In this document: piece by piece, positions 46,404 to 54,791 of the stretch
Numbering within the stretch: position 1 is the first letter of the stretch
Layout: every line of letters starts with the position of its first letter
DNA from: Hoeflea sp. IMCC20628
GTDB lineage: Bacteria; Pseudomonadota; Alphaproteobacteria; Rhizobiales; Rhizobiaceae
Direction of reading: 5' to 3'
Assembly (NCBI RefSeq): GCF_001011155.1
Contig: NZ_CP011479.1
Location: forward strand, 3,924,501 to 3,988,500
DNA: 64,000 nt
Made by a program: the position numbers and the translations under genes
The notes under the pieces: model-generated
What the model saw: only the letters and a program-made list of their open reading frames with translations
Told to the model about the DNA's origin: nothing
Database searches by the model: none

Positions 46404-47702
46404 ATGCAGACAGGTGCCGCGCTCTTTTCGACCCCGTTTTTTGAGTTCAATGGCCAGATGGTCACGCTGGGCCAAACCCTGCTGGCGGCCCTTGTGCTGG
46501 TGCTGCTGCTTGGCATCTGGCTGGCTTTGGGACTTATGCGCGCCGGCCGCAGGCGCGCCCAGGCGGAAGCTGATGCCTCGGCGCGTGCGGTGCAGGCCGA
46601 GGCACGGCTGGCTGACATCCTCAAGGCGCAATCGGAAATGCAGGGCCGCATGGGCACGATGGCCGAGTTGTTCGGCGCCCGTCAGGCCGAGCTCAACCAG
46701 TCGATCGGCCAGCGTCTTGACGGCATGACCCAGCGGCTGGGCAGTTCGATCACCGAGCAGACCAAATCGACCCACGAAAACCTGACAAAATTGCAGGAAC
46801 GGCTGGCGGTGATCGACACGGCGCAAAACAATATCCAGTCGCTGGCCCGCGATGTCGTCGGGCTTCAGGCGATCCTGTCCAACAAGCAGACCCGCGGCGC
46901 CTTCGGGCAATCGCGGATGGAAACCATCATTCAGGACGGGCTGCCGTTCGGCGCCTTCAGCTTTCAGCCGACACTGTCAAACGGCATGCGGCCCGATTGC
47001 ACCATCGCCATGCCGAATGGTGCGCCGGATCTGGTCATCGACGCTAAATTTCCGCTGGAAGCCTGGAATGCCATCCGCGAGGCAGAGGCCAGTTCCGACG
47101 GCGACCCGGCCGCCCTGCAAAACGCGCAGCAGCGTTTCCGCCGCGATATCGAGGTGCATATCCGCGACATTTCGGAAAAATACCTGATCGTCGGGGAAAC
47201 CCAGGATACGGCGTTCCTGTTCGTGCCGTCGGAATCGATTTTCGCCGAAATCCACGAGAAATTCGAGGCCATCGTGCACAAGGCACAGCGGGCCCGCGTG
47301 GTGATCGTTTCGCCCTCGCTGCTGATGCTGTCGATCCAGGTGATCCAGGCGCTGCTCAAGGATGCCCGCATGCGCGAGCAGGCGCATCTGATCCAGGGCG
47401 AGGTGCTGCGGCTGATGGAAGACCTATCGCGACTGGATGACCGGACCCGCAAATTGCAGGCGCACTTCTCCATGGCGCAGAAGGATGTGGACCTGATCCT
47501 GACTTCGTCGGACAAGCTGACCCGGCGCGGCGCCAAGATCGAGGCGCTGGAATTCGCCCAGTTGGCCGATGATGCCAAACAGGCGGTCGCAGATCAGCCG
47601 TCCGGTGAAAAGGCCTCCACAGCGCAGCAGAACCCGAAATTTGAACCGCGATCCTCGACACTGAAGCTCAGGGTGGTCGACGACGATGCGCCCCAAGGCT
47701 GA
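46404..47702 (+). CDS. rmuC: DNA recombination protein RmuC family
   Basis: A 432-residue protein. N-terminal membrane helix at about 20-40, a coiled-coil segment of about 100 residues (AEADASARAVQAEARLADILKAQ onward), then the RmuC nuclease-like core with GAFGQSRMETIIQD, LVIDAKFPLEAW and KYLIVGETQDTAFLFVPSE. RmuC limits rearrangements between inverted repeats in E. coli. The final ~45 residues are polar. ATG 46404 is preferred to the upstream TTG at 46398. Confidence 0.9.
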   Translation: MQTGAALFSTPFFEFNGQMVTLGQTLLAALVLVLLLGIWLALGLMRAGRRRAQAEADASARAVQAEARLADILKAQSEMQGRMGTMAELFGARQAELNQSIGQRLDGMTQRLGSSITEQTKSTHENLTKLQERLAVIDTAQNNIQSLARDVVGLQAILSNKQTRGAFGQSRMETIIQDGLPFGAFSFQPTLSNGMRPDCTIAMPNGAPDLVIDAKFPLEAWNAIREAEASSDGDPAALQNAQQRFRRDIEVHIRDISEKYLIVGETQDTAFLFVPSESIFAEIHEKFEAIVHKAQRARVVIVSPSLLMLSIQVIQALLKDARMREQAHLIQGEVLRLMEDLSRLDDRTRKLQAHFSMAQKDVDLILTSSDKLTRRGAKIEALEFAQLADDAKQAVADQPSGEKASTAQQNPKFEPRSSTLKLRVVDDDAPQG

Positions 47703-47815
47703 TCGGTCCGATTGAAGGTAAACTCAATTTTTGCGTTGCGCTGCCTCCACTTGTCGTGTGACGTGAGTCCAGGAGAGCCGATCCACACGGTTGGTTCGCA
47801 GCGAGAGGAAACCTG

Positions 47816-48400
47816 ATGACCATTAAAGCCCGAATTGCATCCCTGCCGGTGATTTCCAAAGCGATCAACGGCGGTCTGATGCTCGCGGCCGTTTTTGGTC
47901 TCTCCCTGGCCATACCCGCCTCGGCCATTGCCCAGGATGATTGCGGGCTTTCCATACAGCGAACCTGGCTGAAGGGTCTTGTTGCCACAGCGACCGTCAG
48001 CGGTCCGTGCAACAGCGCTAAAATTGACCTGGCAGTGCGCAACAGTGCTGGCGACTTGATGTGGAGCACTTCGCACGCAGCAGAGGGCCTTTTCGGCTTT
48101 GACGGCATTGAAGATACCGATTCAATGGGCGTTGCCTTGGCTGACTGGCTTGGCGATTACGCCGACGATTCCACTTCCAGCCAACTGCCGGAATGGCCAA
48201 CAGGCGTTTCGATGCCGAACGGCGGCGAGTTTCCCTTCTACGTCGCTGACGGGATCGATCAGCCAACCTATGAAGCGATCCGCATCGGCAATTATCCCAT
48301 GCTCTGCTACATTCAGGGCCAGGAGAGCACCTTGTGTCTGATCAGGCAGCCGCGCCTCAAAACTCTCATCAATGTCGGCGCGCAATCCTTCCCGGGATAA
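47816..48400 (+). CDS. Secreted hypothetical protein
   Basis: A 194-residue protein with a signal peptide (hydrophobic about 18-38, cleavage near AIAQ at 38-40) and GAGAGG about 8 bases ahead of ATG 47816. The mature part has four Cys (DDCGLS, GPCNSA, MLCYIQ, TLCLIR) that could form two disulfides. It is acidic, with WxxGLVATATVSGPCNSAKIDLAVRN and LPEWPTGVSMPNGGEFPF. I do not recognise a family. It stands alone between rmuC and rbsK. Confidence 0.75.
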   Translation: MTIKARIASLPVISKAINGGLMLAAVFGLSLAIPASAIAQDDCGLSIQRTWLKGLVATATVSGPCNSAKIDLAVRNSAGDLMWSTSHAAEGLFGFDGIEDTDSMGVALADWLGDYADDSTSSQLPEWPTGVSMPNGGEFPFYVADGIDQPTYEAIRIGNYPMLCYIQGQESTLCLIRQPRLKTLINVGAQSFPG

Positions 48401-48541
48401 TGCCCCGGCGCGGACACTGGCACATTCACTCTCATAATTGCGACACTTCAATTGCGCGGCTCGTAATGCGATGACCTTTTCCCTGGCGTGTGAACCTGTC
48501 ACAAGGGCTTGGAGCCGGAATTCTGCAACAGGGAAAACGCC

Positions 48542-49441
48542 ATGATCACCGTCATCGGATCAGTCAACATGGACCTGATCGCCACCACGCCGCGATTGCC
48601 TGAACCGGGCGAAACCGTCCGCGGTGCGGATTTTGCTACAGCACAAGGCGGCAAGGGTGCCAATCAGGCACTGGCAGCGCAGCGTGCGGGCGCATCGGTG
48701 ACCATGTGCGGTGCGGTTGGCGATGACGCCTATGGCACCGAGGCGCTGGCCTTGCTTGACCGGGCTGGGGCGGATCTGAGCTCGGTTCGCCGCATGAAAG
48801 GCGCCACCGGCATTGCGGTGATCCTGGTGGGCGGCGACGGCGAAAACATGATCGTCGTCATTCCCGGCGCCAACGCACAGGTCAGCGAGCAAAACGCCCA
48901 GCAGGCGGTTGCCCGCATGGCCAGTGGCGACACGCTGCTGCTGCAACTGGAAATTCCGGAGGCGAGCATCGAAGCCGCGCTCAAGGTCGCACGCAGCAAG
49001 GGTGTCAGAAGCATTCTCAACATAGCACCGCTGACCGACGCCGTTGAACACCTGGCGCCACTTGCCGATATCGTGATTGCCAACGAGACCGAATTTGCCC
49101 GGCTGTCAGGCCGGTCAGCCGAAACGGTTGATGCCGCGAAGGCGGAACTCACAGCGCTGCACGCCAGAACCGGTCAGTGCATGATCGTGACGCTTGGTGG
49201 CGACGGCGTGCTCTGGGCCAGGGACGGCACGATCGAGCATGTCGCATCGCTCGAGATCAAGCCTGTCGACACCGTTGGCGCCGGCGATACATTCTGTGGC
49301 TACCTTGCACAGAGTCTCGACGCAGGAATGGATTTTGCGGCGGCAATTCGCCGTGCCGCGGCGGCGGGCGCGCTGGCCTGCCTGAAGCCCGGCGCCCAGC
49401 CCTCGATTCCGCTGTCAGCCGAGGTCGACGCCAGGCTCTGA
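48542..49441 (+). CDS. rbsK: Ribokinase (PfkB family)
   Basis: A 299-residue PfkB-family sugar kinase. VIGSVNMDLIATTPRLPEPGET and GGKGANQALAAQRAGA form the substrate-binding motif, and VDTVGAGDTFCGYLAQSL contains the anion hole and catalytic Asp. It phosphorylates ribose (or deoxyribose) to the 5-phosphate. ATG 48542 has AGGGAAAA upstream. It is convergent with a nucleoside hydrolase 8 bases away, whose ribose product it could use. Confidence 0.92.
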   Translation: MITVIGSVNMDLIATTPRLPEPGETVRGADFATAQGGKGANQALAAQRAGASVTMCGAVGDDAYGTEALALLDRAGADLSSVRRMKGATGIAVILVGGDGENMIVVIPGANAQVSEQNAQQAVARMASGDTLLLQLEIPEASIEAALKVARSKGVRSILNIAPLTDAVEHLAPLADIVIANETEFARLSGRSAETVDAAKAELTALHARTGQCMIVTLGGDGVLWARDGTIEHVASLEIKPVDTVGAGDTFCGYLAQSLDAGMDFAAAIRRAAAAGALACLKPGAQPSIPLSAEVDARL

Positions 49442-49449
49442 GACCTGCT

Positions 49450-50388
49450 CTATAGCCGGCCGACCCTTTCGATGAACAGACCGAAGAAGCGGTCCGCATC
49501 GACGTCGCGGACAACGAAGGCGTTCTCCGCCCGTCCAGTCACCTTCCACCAGTCAACCACGGTGGCGCCAAGGGTGAGCTCAGACCCGGTCTCGATCTCG
49601 ACATTGCATTGACGGCCTGAAAACATGTCGGGATCAATGAGCCAGGCAATGACTGTCGGGTCATGCAGCGGTCCGCCATCGGTGCCGTATTTTTCCTCAT
49701 CAAACCGCTCGAAGAATTCCAGCATATCAGCCATGGCCAGCGATGCCCGATTGCCGTTGGCGCGCAGACGCTCAACTCGTACTCTGGTGGTCAGCACCTT
49801 GTGGGTGACATCCAGCGGCATCATGGTGATCGGAACACCCGCCTTGAACACGATGTCGGCGGCTTCGGGATCGACATAGATGTTGAACTCGGCCGAGGGG
49901 GTGATGTTGCCGCCTTCAAAGAAACCGCCGCCCATCAGCACGATCTCCTTGATCCGGACCACGACATCGGGCGCGCGCTCGATCACGGTGGCGATATTGG
50001 TGAGCGGCCCCAGCGCGCACAGCGTGATCTCTCCCGCAGGCTGTCGGCGCAGCGTCTCGATAATGAAATCGACAGCGTGCACCGGCTCAAGTGGCCGCTC
50101 CGCCTCGAACGGCTCAACACCATCGAGACCGGTCTTGCCATGGACATGTTCGGCGGTGACAAGCTTGCGGGTCAGTGGTCTGTCCGCACCGGCATAGACA
50201 GGGACTTCGCTGCGGCCGCAGATCTCGGTGATCATCCGGGCATTGCGCGCCGTCAGCACCAGCGGCACGTTGCCGGCTACGGCGGTGATGCCCAGCACCT
50301 TGAGTTCCGGACTGGCCAGCGCCAGCATGATGGCGGCTGCGTCGTCCTGGCCAGGGTCGGTGTCGATGATGATCTTGCGCGGTGACAT
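49450..50388 (-). CDS. Inosine-uridine preferring nucleoside hydrolase
   Basis: A 312-residue enzyme with the N-terminal calcium-binding IIIDTDPGQDDAAAIMLAL, the family VPVYAGADRPL, and a catalytic-site GGGFFEGGNITPSAEFNIYVDPEAA. HDPTVIAWLIDP carries the active-site His. It cleaves the N-glycosidic bond of nucleosides to base plus ribose. AAGGA precedes ATG 50388. Convergent with rbsK, forming a ribonucleoside salvage pair; divergent from hsp20. Confidence 0.92.
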   Translation of the reverse strand: MSPRKIIIDTDPGQDDAAAIMLALASPELKVLGITAVAGNVPLVLTARNARMITEICGRSEVPVYAGADRPLTRKLVTAEHVHGKTGLDGVEPFEAERPLEPVHAVDFIIETLRRQPAGEITLCALGPLTNIATVIERAPDVVVRIKEIVLMGGGFFEGGNITPSAEFNIYVDPEAADIVFKAGVPITMMPLDVTHKVLTTRVRVERLRANGNRASLAMADMLEFFERFDEEKYGTDGGPLHDPTVIAWLIDPDMFSGRQCNVEIETGSELTLGATVVDWWKVTGRAENAFVVRDVDADRFFGLFIERVGRL

Positions 50389-50455
50389 GGCAGGTCCTTG
50401 GGAAGCGATTCGTTGGCGGCGACACTACGAGTCCACTGCGCCCTCGGGCAAGGTT

Positions 50456-50485
50456 CTTGCGAAGCCGCATGGAAGTTCCCATATT
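50456..50485 (+). promoter_or_regulatory. RpoH (sigma-32)-like heat-shock promoter of hsp20
   Basis: CTTGCG at 50456-50461 and CCCATATT at 50478-50485 are separated by 16 bases, close to the RpoH pattern of a CTTG -35 box and a CCCATnT -10 box. Transcription would start near 50492, giving a leader of about 55 bases before hsp20. Confidence 0.6.
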
Positions 50486-50492
50486 GGGTCCA

Positions 50493-50549
50493 TGCCGGAT
50501 GCCGATTGCGGGTCTGGCGCCTGTCGCTTGAGAACGAGGACAAGCCATG
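50493..50549 (+). ncRNA. ROSE-like RNA thermometer in the hsp20 5' leader
   Basis: Two hairpins fold between the predicted transcript start and the AUG. The first pairs 50494-50499 with 50513-50518. The second pairs UGUC (50522-50525) and CUUG (50527-50530) with CGAG (50535-50538) and GACA (50539-50542), with a bulged G at 50526 and an AGAA loop. This buries the whole GAGGA ribosome site (50536-50540). UCGCU at 50524-50528 matches the conserved UYGCU of ROSE elements, which open on heating to allow translation of rhizobial small heat-shock genes. Confidence 0.65.
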
Positions 50550-50978
50550 TCACGAATGACGCCCTTTTCGAGCCCGCTGCTGCTGGGCTTTGACACGATG
50601 GAAAAGACCCTGGAGCGGATCGCCAAGGGGTCCGAGGGCTATCCACCCTACAACATTGAACGGATTCGCGCCTCCGCCGACGGCTCCAATGCCGAGCGGC
50701 TCAGGATCACGCTGGCGGTTGCCGGATTCTGTGATGACGACCTTGAAGTCACCACGGAAGAAAACCAGTTGGTCATCCGCGGCCGGCAGGCTGACGCCGA
50801 TGGGCGGGAATATCTGCATCGCGGCATCGCGGCCCGGCAATTCCAGCGGATGTTCGTGCTGGCTGACGGGATGCAGGTGACCAGTGCGGAACTGAAAAAC
50901 GGATTGCTTTCGGTGGATCTAATTCGACCCGAACCGGAGCGTATGGTGCGGAAAATTAACATTTCCGTCAGAGACTGA
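50547..50978 (+). CDS. Small heat-shock protein (Hsp20/alpha-crystallin)
   Basis: A 143-residue IbpA-type chaperone. MTPFSSPLLLGFDTMEKTLERI and PPYNIERI are the usual N-terminal arm of alphaproteobacterial Hsp20, followed by an alpha-crystallin domain (about 35-130) with LRITLAVAGFCDDDLEVTTEENQLVIRGRQ and ELKNGLLSVDLIRPEPE. It binds unfolded proteins during heat stress. GAGGA lies just before ATG 50547 but is predicted to be paired in the leader hairpin. DUF1150 follows after 55 bases. Confidence 0.95.
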   Translation: MSRMTPFSSPLLLGFDTMEKTLERIAKGSEGYPPYNIERIRASADGSNAERLRITLAVAGFCDDDLEVTTEENQLVIRGRQADADGREYLHRGIAARQFQRMFVLADGMQVTSAELKNGLLSVDLIRPEPERMVRKINISVRD

Positions 50979-51033
50979 ACATCAAGGTTCATACCGCCAG
51001 GATGTTTCCTGCCACTCACCGGAGGAAATCTGC

Positions 51034-51291
51034 ATGATTGCCAAATCTGGAAAAAACCAACTGTCCGCCAACGATCTGGCGCTGCTCGGCGCAGGCAAGG
51101 TCGGCTACATCCGCAAGATGCGTTCGGAAGACGTCATTGCCCGGTTCCCCGATGCGCCGGAGCTCAATCCCGGCCTCGAACTCTGGGCCTTGTTTGGCGC
51201 CGATGGCACACCGATTCTTTTGACCGACAACCGCTCAAGCACGTTCTACCGTGCCGCTGAGGACGAACTGAAGACCGTCGCGCTGCACTAA
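51034..51291 (+). CDS. DUF1150 family protein
   Basis: An 85-residue protein with LALLGAGKVGYIRKM and a C-terminal ELWALFGADGTPILLTDNRSS, the DUF1150 signature of alphaproteobacteria. It nearly always follows Hsp20 and is probably co-induced. GGAGGAAAT precedes ATG 51034. Function unknown; a strong terminator follows. Confidence 0.9.
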   Translation: MIAKSGKNQLSANDLALLGAGKVGYIRKMRSEDVIARFPDAPELNPGLELWALFGADGTPILLTDNRSSTFYRAAEDELKTVALH

Positions 51292-51323
51292 CGGCAGAGC
51301 GCCATTTCGCCAGCGAATTTTGG

Positions 51324-51355
51324 AGACCGCATCAGGCCAGCCTGATGCGGTCTTT
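51324..51355 (+). terminator. Intrinsic terminator of the hsp20-DUF1150 unit
   Basis: AGACCGCATCAGGC (51324-51337) and GCCTGATGCGGTCT (51340-51353) are perfect complements, making a long stem followed by a short T run (TCTTT). It lies 33 bases after the DUF1150 stop and ahead of the convergent ptsN gene. Confidence 0.85.
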
Positions 51356-51493
51356 CGCGTTCAAGGCTGTATCATTTGCGCAGGTTCGAGAACATCACCG
51401 CAAGCGGGTTGGCTTCACAACCATATCCAGCAGATTGAAGCGCGGCGCGATGCGGGCGGCAAAGTTGGTGCCGCCACTGCATTTGCGCCAGGC

Positions 51494-51958
51494 TCAGGCC
51501 GCGTTGGAGGTGGGTTCCTGGGTCAGAAAGGCGTAAAGCGAAGCGGCGCTGTCAGTGGCGCGCAACTTGGCCACCATCTCGCTGTCACGCATGACCCGGG
51601 CAATCCGCGACAGGGCCTTGAGATGATCAGCGCCAGCGCCTTCGGGAGCCAGCAGCAGAAACACCAGATCAACCGGCTGATCGTCCAGAGCTTCGAACTC
51701 AACCGGATGATCAAGGCGTGCGAACACGCCGACGATGTGATCCAGCGTCGACAGTTTGCCATGCGGGATGGCGATACCATTGCCCACGCCGGTAGAGCCA
51801 AGCCGTTCGCGCTGGAGAATGACGTCAAACACCTCACGCTCGGAAAGTCCGGTGACTTCCGAGGCCTTGGCCGCCAATTCCTGCAACAACTGCTTCTTGG
51901 AGTTTGCCTTGAGCGCAGGCAGAACAGAGTTCTGCGCAATCAGATCAGCAAGCGCCAT
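51494..51958 (-). CDS. ptsN: PTS IIA-like nitrogen regulatory protein
   Basis: A 154-residue EIIA-Ntr. LGSTGVGNGIAIPHGKL holds the phosphorylatable His, and DLVFLLLAPEGAGADHLKALSRIAR is family-typical. It is the last acceptor of the nitrogen PTS (PtsP-NPr) and modulates potassium transport and nitrogen or carbon regulation. ATG 51958 has AAGGAG about 7 bases upstream. It follows rpoN and hpf in the classic order. Confidence 0.95.
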   Translation of the reverse strand: MALADLIAQNSVLPALKANSKKQLLQELAAKASEVTGLSEREVFDVILQRERLGSTGVGNGIAIPHGKLSTLDHIVGVFARLDHPVEFEALDDQPVDLVFLLLAPEGAGADHLKALSRIARVMRDSEMVAKLRATDSAASLYAFLTQEPTSNAA

Positions 51959-52092
51959 GTTACGCTCCTTGTTTCGGGTCCGCGTCGCGGGCCGCATAGT
52001 TCGCGTCTTGTCGAAGGCTGCAGACCGTGGCGGCCTGGATCGTCCCGGCCGTTACGGCCTGCGAGCCCTTTAGTCTATATAAGTCAAAGCTG

Positions 52093-52665
52093 TCAGGATT
52101 TGTTCCCGCCAGCATCGATCCAGCCGATGTTGCCATCGTCACGGCGATACACGACGTTGAGCGCATCATTGCCCGCATTGCGGAACATCAGGATCCGCTC
52201 ATCAGTCATGTCCAGCGCCATCACGGCATTGGCCACGCTCATGGTGACCAGTTGTTTGGTGCTTTCGGCAATAATCGCCGGAGCGTAATCATCCGGTACT
52301 TCACCAGCATCGTCGCCTTCTGAATCCACCACTGCATAGGACAGTTCAGCCTGCGCCTGCTGGCTATTGGCATGGTGATCCTTGAGGCGGCGTTTGTAAC
52401 GGCGCAGCCGTTTTTCCACACGTTCGGCTGAGGCATCAAAGGCTGGCTGCGGATCCTGGGCTTCCCCGGTCGCATGCAGAATGACACCGGTATCCAGGTG
52501 AATCTTGCAATCAGCCTTGAAGCGGGATCCGGATTTCTCGACGACGACCTGACTTGTGAAGCCGCCATCGTAATATTTGCGGACTGCTCCCGTGATTTGG
52601 TCTTCAATGCGGGTCCGGAAAGACTCGCCGATTTCCATATGTTTTCCCGACACTCGAACGCTCAT
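52093..52665 (-). CDS. hpf: Ribosome hibernation-promoting factor, long form
   Basis: A 190-residue long HPF. The N-terminal RNA-binding domain (about 1-105; MSVRVSGKHMEIGESFRTRI) is joined by a linker to the C-terminal dimerisation domain (about 130-188; STKQLVTMSVANAVMALDMTDERILMFRNAGNDALNVVYRRDDGNIGWID). It pairs ribosomes into inactive 100S particles in starvation. AAGGGACG precedes ATG 52665. Its own TTGACA/TAGAAG promoter lies in the gap after rpoN. Confidence 0.95.
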   Translation of the reverse strand: MSVRVSGKHMEIGESFRTRIEDQITGAVRKYYDGGFTSQVVVEKSGSRFKADCKIHLDTGVILHATGEAQDPQPAFDASAERVEKRLRRYKRRLKDHHANSQQAQAELSYAVVDSEGDDAGEVPDDYAPAIIAESTKQLVTMSVANAVMALDMTDERILMFRNAGNDALNVVYRRDDGNIGWIDAGGNKS

Positions 52666-52825
52666 GGATCGTCCCTTCTTTTTATGACTTGGGGATTTAG
52701 TCTATGCCATGCGGCACGCTCATCCAAGCGTCCGGTGCTGGTCATTTGTCCCGGTCCAAGCAATTTTTCACTTGACAGAACCGCCTTCTCGGGCCCGCAT
52801 TTCTTTCTTGCCCGATGCGGGGCGG

Positions 52826-52854
52826 CTTCTACGCCGATGAACCCATGCTGTCAA
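52826..52854 (-). promoter_or_regulatory. Sigma-70-type promoter for hpf-ptsN
   Basis: On the minus strand a consensus TTGACA (52854-52849) and TAGAAG (52831-52826) are 17 bases apart, about 160 bases upstream of hpf. The long leader suggests hpf can be expressed independently of rpoN. Confidence 0.6.
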
Positions 52855-52911
52855 GTTTGACCCGGGTCTTGTCTGAATCCAATGTGATTTCAAATGTTTG
52901 CCTGGTGGCGC

Positions 52912-54471
52912 CTAAAGCGCCGCGGCACGGGCCCGCGCGCGCTTTTCCCTGCGGCGCTGAACCGAAGACGGAATGGCCATCGCCTCGCGGTACTTCGCCA
53001 CTGTGCGCCGGGCAATCTCAATGCCTGATTGTTTGAGCAGGCCAACCAGATCATCGTCGGAAAGGACCGCCCCGGGCTCCTCCTGATCGACCAGTACACG
53101 GATGCGGTGACGCACCGATTCGGCCGAATGGGCATCACCGCCGGCCTCCGCCGAGGCAATGGAAACGGTGAAGAAGTATTTCAGCTCAAAGACTCCGCGC
53201 GGCGTGATCATGTATTTATTCGAGGTGACGCGGCTGACGGTTGATTCATGCATGCCGATCGCTTCGGCCACCGCCTTGAGGTTGAGCGGACGCAAATGAT
53301 CGACGCCATGCAGCAAGAAGGCATCCTGCTGGCGGACGATTTCGCTCGCCACTTTCATGATGGTGCGGGCACGCTGATCGAGCGAGCGCGCCAGCCAGTT
53401 TGCGGTCTGTAGGCACTCGCTGAGGAAATCCTGGCCTGCGACGTTCTTGGGCATTTTGCCGGACACCGTGGCAAAGTAAGTCTGGTTGACCAGCACCCGC
53501 GGCAAGGTGTCGGGGTTGAGCTCGACATTCCACCCCCCATCAGACGACGGCCGCACAGAGACATCGGGCACCACCATTTCGCTCGACCCGGTTTCAAACC
53601 GTGTTCCCGGCTTGGGATCCAGCGCACGGATTTCCGCCATCATGTCGAGCAGATCTTCCTCATCAACGCCGCATAGCCGTGTCAGCGAAGCGAAATCGCG
53701 ACGGGCGAGCAATTCGAGATTGTCGAGCAGTGCTGCCATTGCCGGGTCCAGCCTGTTCTTGCGCGCCAGTTGCAATCCCAGGCATTCGGCAAGCGAACGG
53801 GCAAAAAGCCCGGCGGGTTCGGACTCCTGAAGACGGGCCAGAACCGCCTCGACCTGAACCGGGTCGGCGCCAAGCCGTTCAACGGTTTCGGTGAGATCGC
53901 CAACCATGTAACCGGCAGCATCGAGCAGATCGGCAAGCTCGGTGGCGATCAACCGCTCTGCCGGGTCGGCGAATGTAAAGGCGATTTGTTCGGTGACATG
54001 GTCTCGCAAGGTTGGCGCCCGGGCGGCGAAGTCATCAAGATCGTAGCCTTCGCTGGCGTGTCCGCCATCACTGCCCGGCATCGATTTCCAGTTGTCGATG
54101 AACTCGGGCGCGTCGACCCGCTCGACCCCGTGATCATCCGGAAACACATTCTCATAACGGGAATCTATCTCGGACATGCGCTCAGCCTGGCTTTCGGCAG
54201 ATCCTTCCCAGGTCGCTTCCTCACCGGTTGCTGCTACCGCTCCGGCTGATGCCTGCTCTGCCGGCTGCTCGTGCAAGGAATCGGAAGCTGCCTCGGCCCT
54301 GTCGGTTTCCTCGGTGACGAGTTCGAGCAGCGGATTGCGCTCCACCTCCTGTTCGATGAAGCGGGTCAGCTCGACGTGACTGAATTGCAGCAGCCGGATC
54401 GACTGCATCAACTGAGGCGTCATCACCAGAGACTGGTTTTGACGCATTTGAAGACCGGCGGACAAGGCCAT
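52912..54471 (-). CDS. rpoN: RNA polymerase sigma-54 factor
   Basis: A 519-residue sigma-54. Region I is Gln/Leu-rich (LQMRQNQSLVMTPQLMQSIRLLQFSHVELTRF). An acidic region II (about 55-150) precedes the core-binding domain. The helix-turn-helix LKAVAEAIGMHESTVSRVTSNKYM recognises the -12 box, and the RpoN box ARRTVAKYREAM recognises -24. It serves enhancer-dependent promoters for nitrogen and related functions. ATG 54471 gives the standard N-terminus; longer frames to 54549 are not conserved in style. Confidence 0.97.
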   Translation of the reverse strand: MALSAGLQMRQNQSLVMTPQLMQSIRLLQFSHVELTRFIEQEVERNPLLELVTEETDRAEAASDSLHEQPAEQASAGAVAATGEEATWEGSAESQAERMSEIDSRYENVFPDDHGVERVDAPEFIDNWKSMPGSDGGHASEGYDLDDFAARAPTLRDHVTEQIAFTFADPAERLIATELADLLDAAGYMVGDLTETVERLGADPVQVEAVLARLQESEPAGLFARSLAECLGLQLARKNRLDPAMAALLDNLELLARRDFASLTRLCGVDEEDLLDMMAEIRALDPKPGTRFETGSSEMVVPDVSVRPSSDGGWNVELNPDTLPRVLVNQTYFATVSGKMPKNVAGQDFLSECLQTANWLARSLDQRARTIMKVASEIVRQQDAFLLHGVDHLRPLNLKAVAEAIGMHESTVSRVTSNKYMITPRGVFELKYFFTVSIASAEAGGDAHSAESVRHRIRVLVDQEEPGAVLSDDDLVGLLKQSGIEIARRTVAKYREAMAIPSSVQRRREKRARARAAAL

Positions 54472-54791
54472 GGCTACGCACAACTCCCCGCTACGGTGCG
54501 CGCCGCGTCCAATGTGACGCGCCATGGCTGCCGTAACAACTTGAAACACGGCATGACTTTCACCCTGGCGCGATTGCGGCCGAGGAAATCATGTATCATG
54601 CCACCTCAAAATTCGGTTGACGACAAAGCCGCTTCACGTCTCTTGAGTAACCAGGGCGCGCACAAAGACATTCATCCGGCCCAACTGGCCCGAAAATTGC
54701 TTTTTTCTTCCTTCGGGTCAAGTGCGAGCTGATGACAGGGTAAAAATGCCCGCTCGGCGAACTGGTCTGCTGTTCGGGCTCGGCTACCGAT
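54472..54791. other. Intergenic region between lptB and rpoN
   Basis: 320 bases that should contain the rpoN promoter. On the minus strand TTGACC is followed 17 bases later by a poor AATTTT, so assignment is not firm. No terminator hairpin with a U-run and no plausible small gene were seen. Confidence 0.5.

Noticed and set aside
51320-52288. 322-codon plus-strand frame
   Set aside because: It crosses a terminator and is antisense to ptsN and hpf, which are unambiguous.
54550-54791. Sigma-54 or sigma-70 promoter for rpoN
   Set aside because: No TGGCAC/TTGC pair was seen; the TTGACC candidate has a poor -10, so it was noted but not called.
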